Source of the DNA: Streptomyces sp. NBRC 110035
GTDB taxonomy: Bacteria; Actinomycetota; Actinomycetes; Streptomycetales; Streptomycetaceae
DNA length: 64,000 bases
Assembly: GCF_000829695.1 (NCBI RefSeq)
Contig: NZ_BBNN01000024.1
Location: forward strand, 152,371 to 216,370
Direction of reading: 5' to 3'
Part shown: positions 1 to 8,397 of the stretch, piece after piece
Position numbering within the stretch: position 1 is the stretch's first letter
How the letters are laid out: every line of letters starts with the position of its first letter
Made by a program: the position numbers and the translations under genes
The notes under the pieces: model-generated
Databases searched by the model: none
Told to the model about the DNA's origin: nothing
What the model saw: only the letters and a program-made list of their open reading frames with translations

Positions 1-120
1 CCCGGACGCGGCAGCGGCCTGCGCGGCGTCCGCGAGCGCGCCGCGCTGCTGGGCGGCCGGGCGCGGACCGGTCCGCACGAGGGTGACTGGCGGGTCCGGG
101 TCGAACTGCCGCTGGGCTGA
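1..120 (+). CDS. Two-component sensor histidine kinase, C-terminal end only
   Basis: The first 40 codons form an open frame ending in TGA. They read as the last part of a NarX/DesK-type histidine kinase ATPase domain: a G-S-G-L-R-G-V-R-E-R stretch (the G2 box region) followed by a short strand ending E-L-P-L-G. Such kinases phosphorylate the adjacent response regulator, which starts 36 bases downstream on the same strand. The signal sensed cannot be told because the sensor part lies outside the window. Confidence 0.8.
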   Translation, partial: PGRGSGLRGVRERAALLGGRARTGPHEGDWRVRVELPLG

Positions 121-156
121 GGCGGGGTGTGCCGCACCGGGCCGTAGGCCGGCCGG

Positions 157-819
157 ATGCCGGTCACCGTTCTCCTCGTCGACGACGAACCCCTCGTGCG
201 CGCGGGCCTGCGGGCCGTGCTGGAGGCGCAGCCCGACATCGAGGTCGTCGGGGAGGCGGCCGACGGAGCGGCGGTGATTCCGCTGGTGCGGCAGTTGCGG
301 CCGGACGTGGTCGCCATGGACGTCCGCATGCCGCTGATGGACGGCATCGAGGCCACGCGTGCCGTGCTGCGGACGGTCGCGGACCCGCCGAAGATCATTG
401 TGGTGACGACGTTCGAGCAGGACCAGTACGTGTACGAGGCACTGCGCGCGGGCGCCGACGGGTTCCTGCTGAAGCGGGCGCGGCCCGCCGAGATCGTGCA
501 CGCGGTGCGGCTGGTCGCCGAGGGCGAGTCGCTGCTGTTTCCGGCGTCGGTCCGGCAGTTGGCCGCCCAGTACGGTGAGAGCGGCGGCAACCACGCGGTG
601 CGGGCCGTGCTGGAGCGGGCGCGGCTGACCGAGCGGGAGGCGGAGGTGTTGCGGCTGATGGCGCGGGGCCTGTCGAACGCGGAGATCGCCGGCCGGCTGG
701 TGGTGGGGGTGGAGACGGTGAAGTCGCATGTGAGCGCCGTGCTGGCGAAGCTCGGGGCGCGTGACCGCACGCAGGCGGTGATCACGGCGTACGAGTCGGG
801 GTTCGTGGCGCCCGGGTGA
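157..819 (+). CDS. NarL/LuxR-family response regulator
   Basis: This 220-residue protein is a DNA-binding response regulator. Residues 1-120 are a receiver domain with the acidic pair D9-D10, the phospho-acceptor D55 in the motif AMDVRMP, the conserved T-T of VVTTFEQ and the lysine of FLLKR. Residues about 150-210 form a LuxR-type helix-turn-helix (LTEREAEVLRLMARGLSNAE, then TVKSHVSAVLAKL). It follows the kinase fragment closely and is its probable partner. No clear ribosome binding site precedes the ATG, consistent with translation coupled to the kinase gene. Target genes are unknown. Confidence 0.92.
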   Translation: MPVTVLLVDDEPLVRAGLRAVLEAQPDIEVVGEAADGAAVIPLVRQLRPDVVAMDVRMPLMDGIEATRAVLRTVADPPKIIVVTTFEQDQYVYEALRAGADGFLLKRARPAEIVHAVRLVAEGESLLFPASVRQLAAQYGESGGNHAVRAVLERARLTEREAEVLRLMARGLSNAEIAGRLVVGVETVKSHVSAVLAKLGARDRTQAVITAYESGFVAPG

Positions 820-983
820 GGCGGGTGCGCCGGAGCCGGGTGGGGTGGGTCGGGTCGGGTGAACGGCCGGGCGTGCTGCGGCGGTCCGGTCGTGGGCCGG
901 AGGTGGTCGTGCCCGGTGGTCGCCGGGGCCCGCCGTGCCGAGTACGATCCGCCCCACACGCGCACGAGCGGGGAGGACGGACG

Positions 984-2141
984 GTGAGTCGGCTGACCGG
1001 CGGGGATCCCTCGCTGTTGCGGAGGATCAACTCCGCGGTGGTCCTGCACGCGCTGCGGGCCACGGACTGCGCGACGCTGACCGAGGTCACCAGGGTGACG
1101 GGGCTGTCGCGGCCCACCGTCGAGGGCGTGGTCGAGGGGCTGATCGAGGCGGGCCTCGTCGTGGAGAAGGCGGCTGAGGAGGGTGCGGCGCGGCGCCAGG
1201 GGCGGCCGGCCAGGAGGTTCCGGTTCCGGGCGGAGGCCGGGCATCTGCTGGGCCTGGAGATCGGGCCGCACCGGGTGGCGGTGCTGCTGGCCGACCTGGA
1301 CGGCCGGGTGATCGGAGCCCAGGCCAAGGACGTCGGGGAGACCGCCGGTGCCGACGAGCGGCTGGAACGGCTGCGCGCCGCCGTCGCAGAGCTGCTGCGC
1401 CGGGCCGGCGTGCCCCGCGACTCGCTGCGGGCCGTGGGCGTGGGGACGCCCGGGATCGTCGAGGCGGACGGCACCGTACGGCTGGGCACGGCACTGCCCG
1501 GGTGGACGGGGCTGGATCTGGGCGAGCGGCTGAGCCGGTCCTTCGAGTGTCCGGTGCTGGTCGAGAACGACGCCAACGCGGCGGTCGTGGCCGAGCACTG
1601 GAAGGGCGTCGCGACCGGGACCGACGACGTGGTGTTCGTGCTGGCCGGACTGAGTCCGGGCGCCGGCTCACTGATCGGGGGGCGGCTGCACCGGGGGTAC
1701 GGCGGGGCGGCCGGTGAGATCGGCGCGCTGCATCTGCTGGGCCGCGAGGCGACCCCCGAGAAGCTGCTCTCGACCACGGACGAGCCGCTGCATCCGCTCG
1801 ACGAGCAGGCGGTGGCCGAGGTCTTCGCCCAGGCCCGCGAGGGCGACAGACGGGCTCTCGCGGCCGTGGACCGTTTCATTCGGCGGCTGGTCCACGACGT
1901 GGCGGCGCTGGTGCTGGCCCTGGACCCGGAACTCGTCGTGATCGGCGGCTGGGCGGCCGGGCTGGACGGCGTACTGGAGCCGTTGCGGCGCGAGCTGGCC
2001 CGCTACTGCCTGCGTCCGCCGCAGGTCGCCCTGTCCCGCCTCGGGGAGGCGGCGGTGGCGACGGGTGCCGTACGGCTCGCCCTGGACCATGTGGAGCAGC
2101 AACTCTTCGCGGTGGAGGGCACGGTGACGGCCCGCCGGTAG
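984..2141 (+). CDS. ROK-family transcriptional regulator
   Basis: The protein is 385 residues from a GTG preceded by GGGAGGA. Residues about 5-65 are a winged helix-turn-helix (LTEVTRVTGLSRPTVEGVVE), followed by a ROK sugar-kinase-like fold with VGVGTPGIV, ENDANAAVV and the C-terminal VVIGG motif. Family members repress sugar-use genes and respond to sugars. An oddity is that the usual zinc motif CxCGxxGCxE is absent, and the usual GEIGH is GEIGA. The protein is therefore probably not an active zinc-dependent kinase, although ligand binding is still possible. An upstream in-frame start at 816 exists but has no ribosome binding site. Confidence 0.88.
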   Translation: MSRLTGGDPSLLRRINSAVVLHALRATDCATLTEVTRVTGLSRPTVEGVVEGLIEAGLVVEKAAEEGAARRQGRPARRFRFRAEAGHLLGLEIGPHRVAVLLADLDGRVIGAQAKDVGETAGADERLERLRAAVAELLRRAGVPRDSLRAVGVGTPGIVEADGTVRLGTALPGWTGLDLGERLSRSFECPVLVENDANAAVVAEHWKGVATGTDDVVFVLAGLSPGAGSLIGGRLHRGYGGAAGEIGALHLLGREATPEKLLSTTDEPLHPLDEQAVAEVFAQAREGDRRALAAVDRFIRRLVHDVAALVLALDPELVVIGGWAAGLDGVLEPLRRELARYCLRPPQVALSRLGEAAVATGAVRLALDHVEQQLFAVEGTVTARR

Positions 2142-2275
2142 GCGGCGCCCCGCCCGCGTGGCACCACGCGTCCCGGGCATGCCCCGCCGCCGGCCTGTTC
2201 CCCCGGCCCTCGGCGCCCACCTCGCCGGCACCCCAGTCCCGCTCGGCCGCGGCCTGCGCCCGAAGACGCGAAGGC

Positions 2276-3103
2276 TCAGGAGGCGCGGCGCTCGGGGCCG
2301 TGGTGGATCTCCACGCCTCCGAAGTCGCCGAAGGTCAGCCGGCAGGTGTCCGCCCGGTAGGTGGCCACGGAGAGCGCGGCGACGCGGCCCCGTGCGACGA
2401 AGCGGGTGGTGACGACGAGGACGGGCGCGCCCGGCAGGCGGTCCAGTTCCTTGGCGTCGTCCGCGCGGGCGGAGCCGAGCTCCACCGCGTTCTCGTGCCG
2501 CTCCAGCTCCAGGTGCTGCAGTTCGCGCAGCACCGCACGCGCGCGGGCCGCTCCCGACGGGGCGTCTATGGCGGTGAGGCCGGGCACCGAGGAAGCGGGG
2601 ATGTACAGGAGCTCGGCGGCGACGGGCTGCCCCTGCGAGACCCGGGACCGCCGTACGGTGTGCACGGGCTCGTCCCGGGCGGTCGCCAGGGTGTCGGCGA
2701 CGGCCGCGGGCGGTGCTTCGAGCGTGCAGTCCGTGGCCTGCCAGGCGTCGTCGGACCCGCCCGGCCAGGCGTGCTGCGCCGTGCCGAGGGAGACACCCAT
2801 ACGCGGCGGGGCGACGGTGGTGCCCACGCCCCGGCGGCGCTGCAGCCTGCCTTCCAGCTCCAGCTGCTCCAGTGCCTGACGGAGCGTGGCACGGGCCACG
2901 CCGAAGCGGGCGGCCAGATCGCGCTCGTTGGGCAGGATCTCACCCACCGCGAACTCCGAGTCGAGGGCCTCGCTGAGCACGGTCCTGAGATGCCAGTACT
3001 TCGGTTCCGGCACCGTTTCCAACTGCGTGGTCCCCACCCTGTCCTCCGCGATCGCCGGGTCCGGTGGCGTTTTAGCGCCCTTGTTTATTAAAGGTTGTTT
3101 CAC
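2276..3103 (-). CDS. GntR-family regulator, HutC/UTRA type
   Basis: This 275-residue protein starts at a GTG with AGAGAAG upstream. Residues about 35-100 are a GntR winged helix (ILPNERDLAARFGVARATLR, then LEGRLQRRRGVGTTVA). Residues about 120-265 are a UTRA effector domain. UTRA regulators typically sense sugar phosphates or small metabolites and often repress themselves. A palindrome matching the HutC/DasR operator class lies just upstream of the start (separate entry), which supports autoregulation. The effector is unknown. The first 30 residues look like an unstructured leader, so a later start is possible. Confidence 0.88.
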   Translation of the reverse strand: MKQPLINKGAKTPPDPAIAEDRVGTTQLETVPEPKYWHLRTVLSEALDSEFAVGEILPNERDLAARFGVARATLRQALEQLELEGRLQRRRGVGTTVAPPRMGVSLGTAQHAWPGGSDDAWQATDCTLEAPPAAVADTLATARDEPVHTVRRSRVSQGQPVAAELLYIPASSVPGLTAIDAPSGAARARAVLRELQHLELERHENAVELGSARADDAKELDRLPGAPVLVVTTRFVARGRVAALSVATYRADTCRLTFGDFGGVEIHHGPERRAS

Positions 3104-3135
3104 TTCTCTGCGACCATATGGTGACCCTTACCCTT

Positions 3136-3147
3136 GGTCAATACCAA
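3136..3147. promoter_or_regulatory. Probable GntR/HutC-type operator
   Basis: The sequence TGGTCAATACCA is a palindromic site extended by T and A on the outside. It matches 10 of 12 positions of the DasR-type core TGGTCTAGACCA. It lies 33-44 bases upstream of the GntR start codon, in the promoter position for autoregulation. A second palindrome, ACCATATGGT, lies at 3114-3123. Confidence 0.5.
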
Positions 3148-3161
3148 TCGGACAGGGCGAC

Positions 3162-3190
3162 GGGGCCCGCGCCGGGCGGCGCGGGCCCCG
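3162..3190 (-). terminator. Hairpin after the ECF sigma factor gene
   Basis: CGGGGCCCGC at 3162-3171 pairs with GCGGGCCCCG at 3181-3190 around a 9-base loop. It lies just past the stop of the ECF41 gene on the minus strand, between that gene and the GntR gene. It is a T-less hairpin of the kind common in Streptomyces. Confidence 0.45.
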
Positions 3191-3208
3191 TGGGCGGTCG
3201 GCCGGCCC

Positions 3209-4105
3209 CTACTCGGCGGCCGCCAGCGAGCGCAGCTTGTCGGGGTTGCGGATGATGTAGACCGTCCGGACCCGGCCCTCGGCGATGTCCAGCTGGAAGA
3301 CGGGGCCGGGCCTGTCCCCGGTGAGGACCAGTGCCGCGGGGCCGCCGTTGATTTCCAGGAGACGGACCGAGGGGTCGAAGAAGCCCTTGCGGGTGACACC
3401 GACGAGGAAGCGGCCCACCTTGTCGGCGCTCTCCAGCACGCGCAGCGGGGCGCGCGACTTGCCTCCGCTGTCGCCGACCAGTCGTACGTCGGGGGCGAGC
3501 AGCTTCATGAGCCCTTCCAGATCGCCGCCGGCCGCCGCCGCCAGGAAACGTTCGGTCAGATCGCGGCGCCGGACGGGGTCGACGTCGTGGCGCGGGCGGC
3601 GCTCCTCGACGTGCCTGCGGGCCCGCGCGGCGAGTTGGCGCACCGCCGGTTCGCCGCGGTCGAGCAGGGCGGCGATGTCGGAGTAGGGGTGGCCGAACGC
3701 CTCCCGCAGGACGAACACCGCGCGCTCCAGAGGGGACAGCGACTCCAGGACGACGAGGACGGCGAGGGAGACCGAATCGGCGAGCACCGCCTGCTCGGCG
3801 GTGTCGGGAGCGGTGTCGCCGAAGTCGGTGACGTACGGCTCGGGCAGCCACGGGCCGACGTACGTCTCGCCCCGCGCCTTGATCTGACGCAGCCGGTCAA
3901 GGGCGAGGCGGGTGGCGACGCGCACCAGGTAGGCGCGCGGCTCGCGCACTTCGGACCGGTCGCCGCCCGCCCAGCGCAGCCAGGTCTCCTGGACGACGTC
4001 CTCGGCGTCGGCCACCCGGCCGAGCATGCGGTAGGCGACCCCCAGGAGGACGGGGCGGTGTTCTTCGAAGGCGTTGGTCACGGTGTCGGTGCTGTCGGTG
4101 CTCAC
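3209..4105 (-). CDS. ECF41-group RNA polymerase sigma factor (SigJ-like)
   Basis: The protein is 298 residues from a GTG at 4105; another in-frame GTG lies at 4129. Residues about 10-75 are sigma region 2 (AYRMLGRVADAEDVVQETWL) and residues about 115-165 are region 4 (LSPLERAVFVLREAFGHPYS). A SnoaL-like C-terminal extension of about 120 residues follows. It carries a D-S-G-G-K variant of the ECF41 DGGGK motif and the terminal NPDKL motif. In this group the C-terminal domain tunes core-polymerase binding in place of an anti-sigma factor. The usual ECF41 partner is a carboxymuconolactone decarboxylase, oxidoreductase or epimerase; here the divergent neighbour is an alpha/beta hydrolase. Confidence 0.9.
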   Translation of the reverse strand: MSTDSTDTVTNAFEEHRPVLLGVAYRMLGRVADAEDVVQETWLRWAGGDRSEVREPRAYLVRVATRLALDRLRQIKARGETYVGPWLPEPYVTDFGDTAPDTAEQAVLADSVSLAVLVVLESLSPLERAVFVLREAFGHPYSDIAALLDRGEPAVRQLAARARRHVEERRPRHDVDPVRRRDLTERFLAAAAGGDLEGLMKLLAPDVRLVGDSGGKSRAPLRVLESADKVGRFLVGVTRKGFFDPSVRLLEINGGPAALVLTGDRPGPVFQLDIAEGRVRTVYIIRNPDKLRSLAAAE

Positions 4106-4276
4106 CCCTGCATCCCAGCCGACCCGCACGGCGGTGTCCAGGCGGATCCGGGCACCTCCCGGAGCCGGAGCCCGGAAGCGGGCACCCGGGGGGCTACCCG
4201 TCGGTAGTAATTGCTGACAAGCTGTCTACGGCGTCAGGCGGCGTCCCACCCCGAGTCCCAGACGAGGAGCACCCTC

Positions 4277-5107
4277 ATGTCCGCGACCGTCTCCTTCGAG
4301 GTCACCTCCGCGCACGGTCCGCAGACCGTGACCCTGTCCTACGCGCGCGTGGGCCGCGGCGAACCGCTGCTCCTGCTGCACGGCATCGGTCATCACCGCC
4401 AGGCCTGGGACCCGGTCGTGGACATCCTCGCAGCCGAGCGCGAGGTGATCGCCGTGGACCTGCCCGGTTTCGGCGCCTCCCCGGCGCTGCCGGGCGGCCT
4501 CACCCACGGCCTGCCCACCATGAACGCCGCCCTCGCCGCCCTGTGCGAGAAGCTGGGACTCGACCGGCCCCATGTCGCGGGCAACTCGCTCGGCGGTCTG
4601 CTGGCCCTGGAACTCGGCCGTCAGAAGCGGGTACGGTCCGTCACCGCACTGTCCCCGGCCGGGTTCTGGACCCGTGCGGAGCGGCGGTACGCCTTCGGCG
4701 TGCTGATCGGGATGCGGCGGATCGCGGAGCGCATGCCACTGCCCCTGGTCGAGCGTCTCGCCCGCTCTGCGGCCGGGCGCGCGGCGCTGACCAGCACCAT
4801 CTACGCCCGTCCGGGCCGCCGCTCCCCCGAGGCGGTGGTCGCCGAGACCCGCGCGCTCGCCGGGGCCACCGGCTTCACCGAGACGCTCCGGGCGGGCACC
4901 GCCGTACGGTTCTCCGACGACGTGCCCGGCATCCCGGTCACCATCGCCTGGGGCGCCCGCGACCGGCTGCTCATCCCGCGCCAGGGGGTCCGCGCCCAAC
5001 GGACGATCCCCGGGGCGCGGCTGATCCGGCTGCCCGGCTGCGGTCATGTCCCGATGAACGACGACCCGGCCCTGGTCGCCCGCGTCCTGCTCGACGGCAG
5101 CCGCTGA
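4277..5107 (+). CDS. Alpha/beta-fold hydrolase
   Basis: This 276-residue protein starts at an ATG preceded by GAGGAG. It shows the oxyanion motif LLLLHGIGHHRQAW, the nucleophile elbow G-N-S-L-G-G, a cap region, the acid in GARDRLLIP and the histidine in GCGHVPMND, so the Ser-Asp-His triad is complete. The substrate cannot be inferred. It is transcribed away from the ECF41 sigma gene, which makes it a candidate target of that factor. The shared upstream region contains TGACA-AGC-TGTC-like dyad sequence at 4216-4226. Confidence 0.85.
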   Translation: MSATVSFEVTSAHGPQTVTLSYARVGRGEPLLLLHGIGHHRQAWDPVVDILAAEREVIAVDLPGFGASPALPGGLTHGLPTMNAALAALCEKLGLDRPHVAGNSLGGLLALELGRQKRVRSVTALSPAGFWTRAERRYAFGVLIGMRRIAERMPLPLVERLARSAAGRAALTSTIYARPGRRSPEAVVAETRALAGATGFTETLRAGTAVRFSDDVPGIPVTIAWGARDRLLIPRQGVRAQRTIPGARLIRLPGCGHVPMNDDPALVARVLLDGSR

Positions 5108-5163
5108 ACGGGGCGGTACGCGGCGCCGGCTGCGCGTCGCTCCCCGCGGCTCGGCGGCGAGTT

Positions 5164-5185
5164 GTTCACTCGGGGTTTGCGGGCG
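5164..5185 (+). promoter_or_regulatory. PHO box-like direct repeat upstream of phoD
   Basis: GTTCACTCGGG at 5164-5174 fits every position of the 11-base Streptomyces PhoP repeat consensus G(G/T)TCAYYYR(G/C)G as remembered. The next unit, GTTTGCGGGCG at 5175-5185, is degenerate. The pair lies 68 bases upstream of the phoD start, which is where PhoP activation would be expected. Confidence 0.45.
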
Positions 5186-5252
5186 GGCCGCACCGCCCGA
5201 GTACATGTGGCAGTGCACACCGGCCGGATCCCCCGCCCCTGGAGGCGCATCC

Positions 5253-6839
5253 ATGTCACCCCGTCCGCTCACCGGCCGTCGCTCCGTCCTGCGCGGCTCG
5301 CTCGCGGCCTCGGCGGCCCTGACCCTGCCCGCCGCCGTCGGGTCGGCGCCCGCCTTCGCCCGGTCAGGGCGCCCCGAGGCGAAGTGGGGTGTGCAGACGG
5401 GCGACGTGACGCGCGACTCCGGGTTGGTGTGGGTGCGCTCCGACCGTCCGGCCCGGATGATCGTCGAGACGTCGGCGACCGAGTCGTTCCGCCGCCCGCA
5501 CCGCCGGCACGGCCCGTTGCTCGGCCCCGGCACGGACTTCACCGGGACCACCCGGCTGCACGGGCTGCCGGCCGGTGAGCAGATCCACTACCGGGTGCGG
5601 CTCGCCGACCCGGACGACCCGCGCCGCTGTGGCGAGCCGGTCACCGGTACGTTCCGGACGGTGTCCGCGCGGCGGCGCGAGGGCGTGCGGTTCGTGTGGT
5701 CGGGCGACCTGGCGGGGCAGGGCTGGGGCATCAACCCCGAGTTCGGCGGCTACCGGATCTTCGAGGCGATGGCCCGGACCGACCCCGACTTCTTCCTGTT
5801 CAGCGGCGACACCGTCTACGCCGACGGGCCGATCCCGGCGACCGTCGCTCTGCCGGACGGCGGTGTCTGGCGGAACATCACCACGAAGGAGAAGTCCAAG
5901 GTCGCCGAGACCCTGGCCGAGTTCCGCGGCACCTTCCGTTACAACCTGCTGGACGAGCACTTCCGCCGGTTCAACGCCCAGGTGCCGTCCATCGTGCAGT
6001 GGGACGACCACGAGGTGCGCAACAACTGGTATCCGGGCCAGCGGATCGCCGACACGGACAGCAGGTACACGGAGAAGAGCGTCGACGTGCTGGCGGCGCG
6101 GGCACGGCGTGCCTTCAGTGAGTACTTCCCGATGTCCACGCTGCGGCCGGGCCCGCGCGAGGGCCGGGTCCACCGGGTGCTGCGGCAGGGGCCGCTGCTG
6201 GACGTGTTCGTGCTGGACATGCGCACGTACCGCAACGCCAACTCCCCCGGTGACCAGACCGTGGACCCGCAGGGGATCCTCGGACGGGAGCAGTTGGAGT
6301 GGCTCAAGAGGGAGCTGGCGCGGTCGCGGGCGGTATGGAAGGTGATCGCCGCGGACATGCCGATCGGCCTGATCGTGTCCGACACGAGCGAGGGCGGCCG
6401 GCACGTCGAGGCGGTGGCCCAGGGCGACCCGGGGGCGCCGCTGGGGCGCGAGCTGCAGATCGCCGAGCTGCTGCGGTTCATCAAGCACCGGCGGATCACC
6501 GGCACGGTGTGGCTGACGGCCGACGTGCACCACACCTCCGCCCAGCACTACCAGCCCGCACGGGCCGCGTTCGGGGACTTCGAGCCGTTCTGGGAGTTCG
6601 TCTCCGGGCCGTTGAACGCGGGCGCCTTCCCGGCGAGCGCGCTCGACGGCACCTTCGGTCCGGAGCGGGTGTTCGTGAAGGCGCCGGCCGCGGCGAACGT
6701 CTCGCCCGCCGGCGGTTACCAGTTCTTCGGCGAGGTCGACATCGACGGCAGCAGCGGAGAGCTGACCGTACGGATGCGGGAGCAGGACGGGACCGTGCTG
6801 TACACGAAGCGGCTGCGGCCGGGCCTGGTCGGCCAGTAG
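5253..6839 (+). CDS. phoD: Secreted PhoD-type alkaline phosphatase/phosphodiesterase
   Basis: The protein is 528 residues from an ATG preceded by GGAGG. The N-terminus is a Tat signal (GRRSVLRGSLAASAALTLPA, cleavage near A-F-A), so it is exported folded. A PhoD N-terminal domain follows, then the metallophosphatase domain with WSGDLAGQG, FLFSGDTVYADG, QWDDHEVRNNW and TADVHHTSA. These supply the Asp, Asn and His ligands of the iron/calcium site. It releases phosphate from phosphodiesters and monoesters outside the cell. The PHO-box-like repeat upstream suggests induction by phosphate starvation through PhoP. It stands alone between unrelated genes. Confidence 0.93.
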   Translation: MSPRPLTGRRSVLRGSLAASAALTLPAAVGSAPAFARSGRPEAKWGVQTGDVTRDSGLVWVRSDRPARMIVETSATESFRRPHRRHGPLLGPGTDFTGTTRLHGLPAGEQIHYRVRLADPDDPRRCGEPVTGTFRTVSARRREGVRFVWSGDLAGQGWGINPEFGGYRIFEAMARTDPDFFLFSGDTVYADGPIPATVALPDGGVWRNITTKEKSKVAETLAEFRGTFRYNLLDEHFRRFNAQVPSIVQWDDHEVRNNWYPGQRIADTDSRYTEKSVDVLAARARRAFSEYFPMSTLRPGPREGRVHRVLRQGPLLDVFVLDMRTYRNANSPGDQTVDPQGILGREQLEWLKRELARSRAVWKVIAADMPIGLIVSDTSEGGRHVEAVAQGDPGAPLGRELQIAELLRFIKHRRITGTVWLTADVHHTSAQHYQPARAAFGDFEPFWEFVSGPLNAGAFPASALDGTFGPERVFVKAPAAANVSPAGGYQFFGEVDIDGSSGELTVRMREQDGTVLYTKRLRPGLVGQ

Positions 6840-6963
6840 CCGGACGACGGGCAACCAGTCGGCCGGCAAACCGACAAAGGGATCATAGATACCATAAGAA
6901 CTCTTTACTCGCCAGCCACGACGCGTTAGTGATCACGAAACACACTTCCTTCACAGTGGTCGC

Positions 6964-8310
6964 ATGAGTCGAGACATGTCAGACGTGGCGCGAGACCGGC
7001 ACGGCCGTCCCCCGCGGGGGCGGACGAGAGGCGGACCGACCTCACGGTTCACGGCGGCCTTCCACAGTTGGTGGGCACGCCGCCACGGTCACGCGCCCCC
7101 CGCGTCCGATACCGGCGGCGGCCCGCCCCCGGCCGCCGCCGGAGCCGGGGCCGGGGGCAGCACCCCGGCCCGGAGCACGCTGTGGCGGATGCGGACGACG
7201 GTGCGGGACGAACCGGGCGCGCTGGCCTCGCTGTGCACGGCGCTGGCCGGGGAGAGTGTCGACATCCTGAGTCTGCAGACGCACCCGCTGGGCCGGGCCA
7301 CGGTCGACGAGTTCCTGCTACGGGCCCCCGCCGACCTGTCCGGCACCGGCCTCACGGCGGCGGTGGCGGGCGCCGGGGGCACCGACACCTGGATCGAGCG
7401 GGCCGACGCCCACGACCTGGTGGACGCCCCGACCCGGATGCTGGGCCTCGCCGCGCGTACGGCACTGGACGCCTCGGAGCTCCCGCTGGCACTGCGGCAG
7501 TTGCTGGGGCGGTGCACGATCCGTTCGCTGCCCGCCGTGCCGGGTGCCGGCCGACGGGTGCCGGAGGGCGTGCCGGTCGAGGGGACCCTGGAGGACACCG
7601 TGATGAGGCTGCGCGCCCCCGAGGGCGGCGTGATCACCGTGGAGCGGCCGTACCTGCCGTTCACCCCCACCGAGTTCGCGCGGGCCAGGGCCCTGGTGGA
7701 GCTGGACGCCCGGCTCGGCCCCCGGGTCCCGCGCGGCCAGGACGTCCTCACGCTGCCCGAGGGCAGCGACATCACCGTGCGCCGGGCGGACACCGGCGAC
7801 CTGGAGGCGGCCCGGGCGATGCACGAGCGGTGCTCGCCCGAGACGCTGCGCCTGCGCTACCACGGGCCGGTCGGCGACGTGGACCGCTACCTGAACCACC
7901 TGCTGAGCCCGCGCTTCGGCCGCACGCTCGCAGTACGGACCGCCTCGGGGCAGATCGTGGGCCTCGGCCATCTGCTGTGGGACGGCGACGAGACCGAGGT
8001 GGCCCTGCTCGTCGAGGACGCCTGGCAGCGCCGGGGCATCGGCGGCAAGCTGCTCGCCCGGCTGGTGGCGATGGCCGGCGAGGCGGGCTGCGCCCATGTC
8101 TACGCGGTGACGCAGGCGTCCAACACCGGCATGGTCGCCGCGATGCGCGGCCTGGAGCTCCCCCTCGACTATCAGATCGAGGAAGGTACCCTGGTCATCA
8201 CCGCCCGCCTGGACCAGCGGCCGGCCCGCCGCGCACAGGAGGAGCGCGTCGAGCGGGAGGAGCACGGCGAGCAGGAGCACGGCGGCTCCCGGATCGGCCG
8301 CCGGTCATAG
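6964..8310 (+). CDS. ACT domain-GNAT acetyltransferase fusion
   Basis: This 448-residue protein has a low-complexity basic and Ala/Gly-rich start (residues 1-70). An ACT-like regulatory domain follows (about 74-150, MRTTVRDEPGALASLCTALA), then a linker and a GNAT domain (about 270-415, with QRRGIGGKLLARLVA binding acetyl-CoA). The tail is charged. ACT domains bind amino acids, so this may be a lysine or small-molecule acetyltransferase controlled by an amino acid, as known for some actinobacterial Pat-type enzymes. The substrate is unknown. A second ATG at 6976 is possible; neither start has a strong ribosome binding site. The upstream 120 bases are AT-rich for this genome and probably hold the promoter. 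Confidence 0.8.
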   Translation: MSRDMSDVARDRHGRPPRGRTRGGPTSRFTAAFHSWWARRHGHAPPASDTGGGPPPAAAGAGAGGSTPARSTLWRMRTTVRDEPGALASLCTALAGESVDILSLQTHPLGRATVDEFLLRAPADLSGTGLTAAVAGAGGTDTWIERADAHDLVDAPTRMLGLAARTALDASELPLALRQLLGRCTIRSLPAVPGAGRRVPEGVPVEGTLEDTVMRLRAPEGGVITVERPYLPFTPTEFARARALVELDARLGPRVPRGQDVLTLPEGSDITVRRADTGDLEAARAMHERCSPETLRLRYHGPVGDVDRYLNHLLSPRFGRTLAVRTASGQIVGLGHLLWDGDETEVALLVEDAWQRRGIGGKLLARLVAMAGEAGCAHVYAVTQASNTGMVAAMRGLELPLDYQIEEGTLVITARLDQRPARRAQEERVEREEHGEQEHGGSRIGRRS

Positions 8311-8336
8311 CCACCGCACCACGGAACACGCGGACC

Positions 8337-8369
8337 GGAGCGGCCCGGCGGATTCCGCCGGGCCGCTCC
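8337..8369. terminator. Bidirectional hairpin terminator
   Basis: A 16-base perfect inverted repeat, GGAGCGGCCCGGCGGA with its complement around a single T, lies between the convergent GNAT and cystathionine lyase genes. It is placed to stop transcription from both sides. Confidence 0.65.
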
Positions 8370-8397
8370 GTCGCCTACCGCGTGCGTGCGCGGCGCC

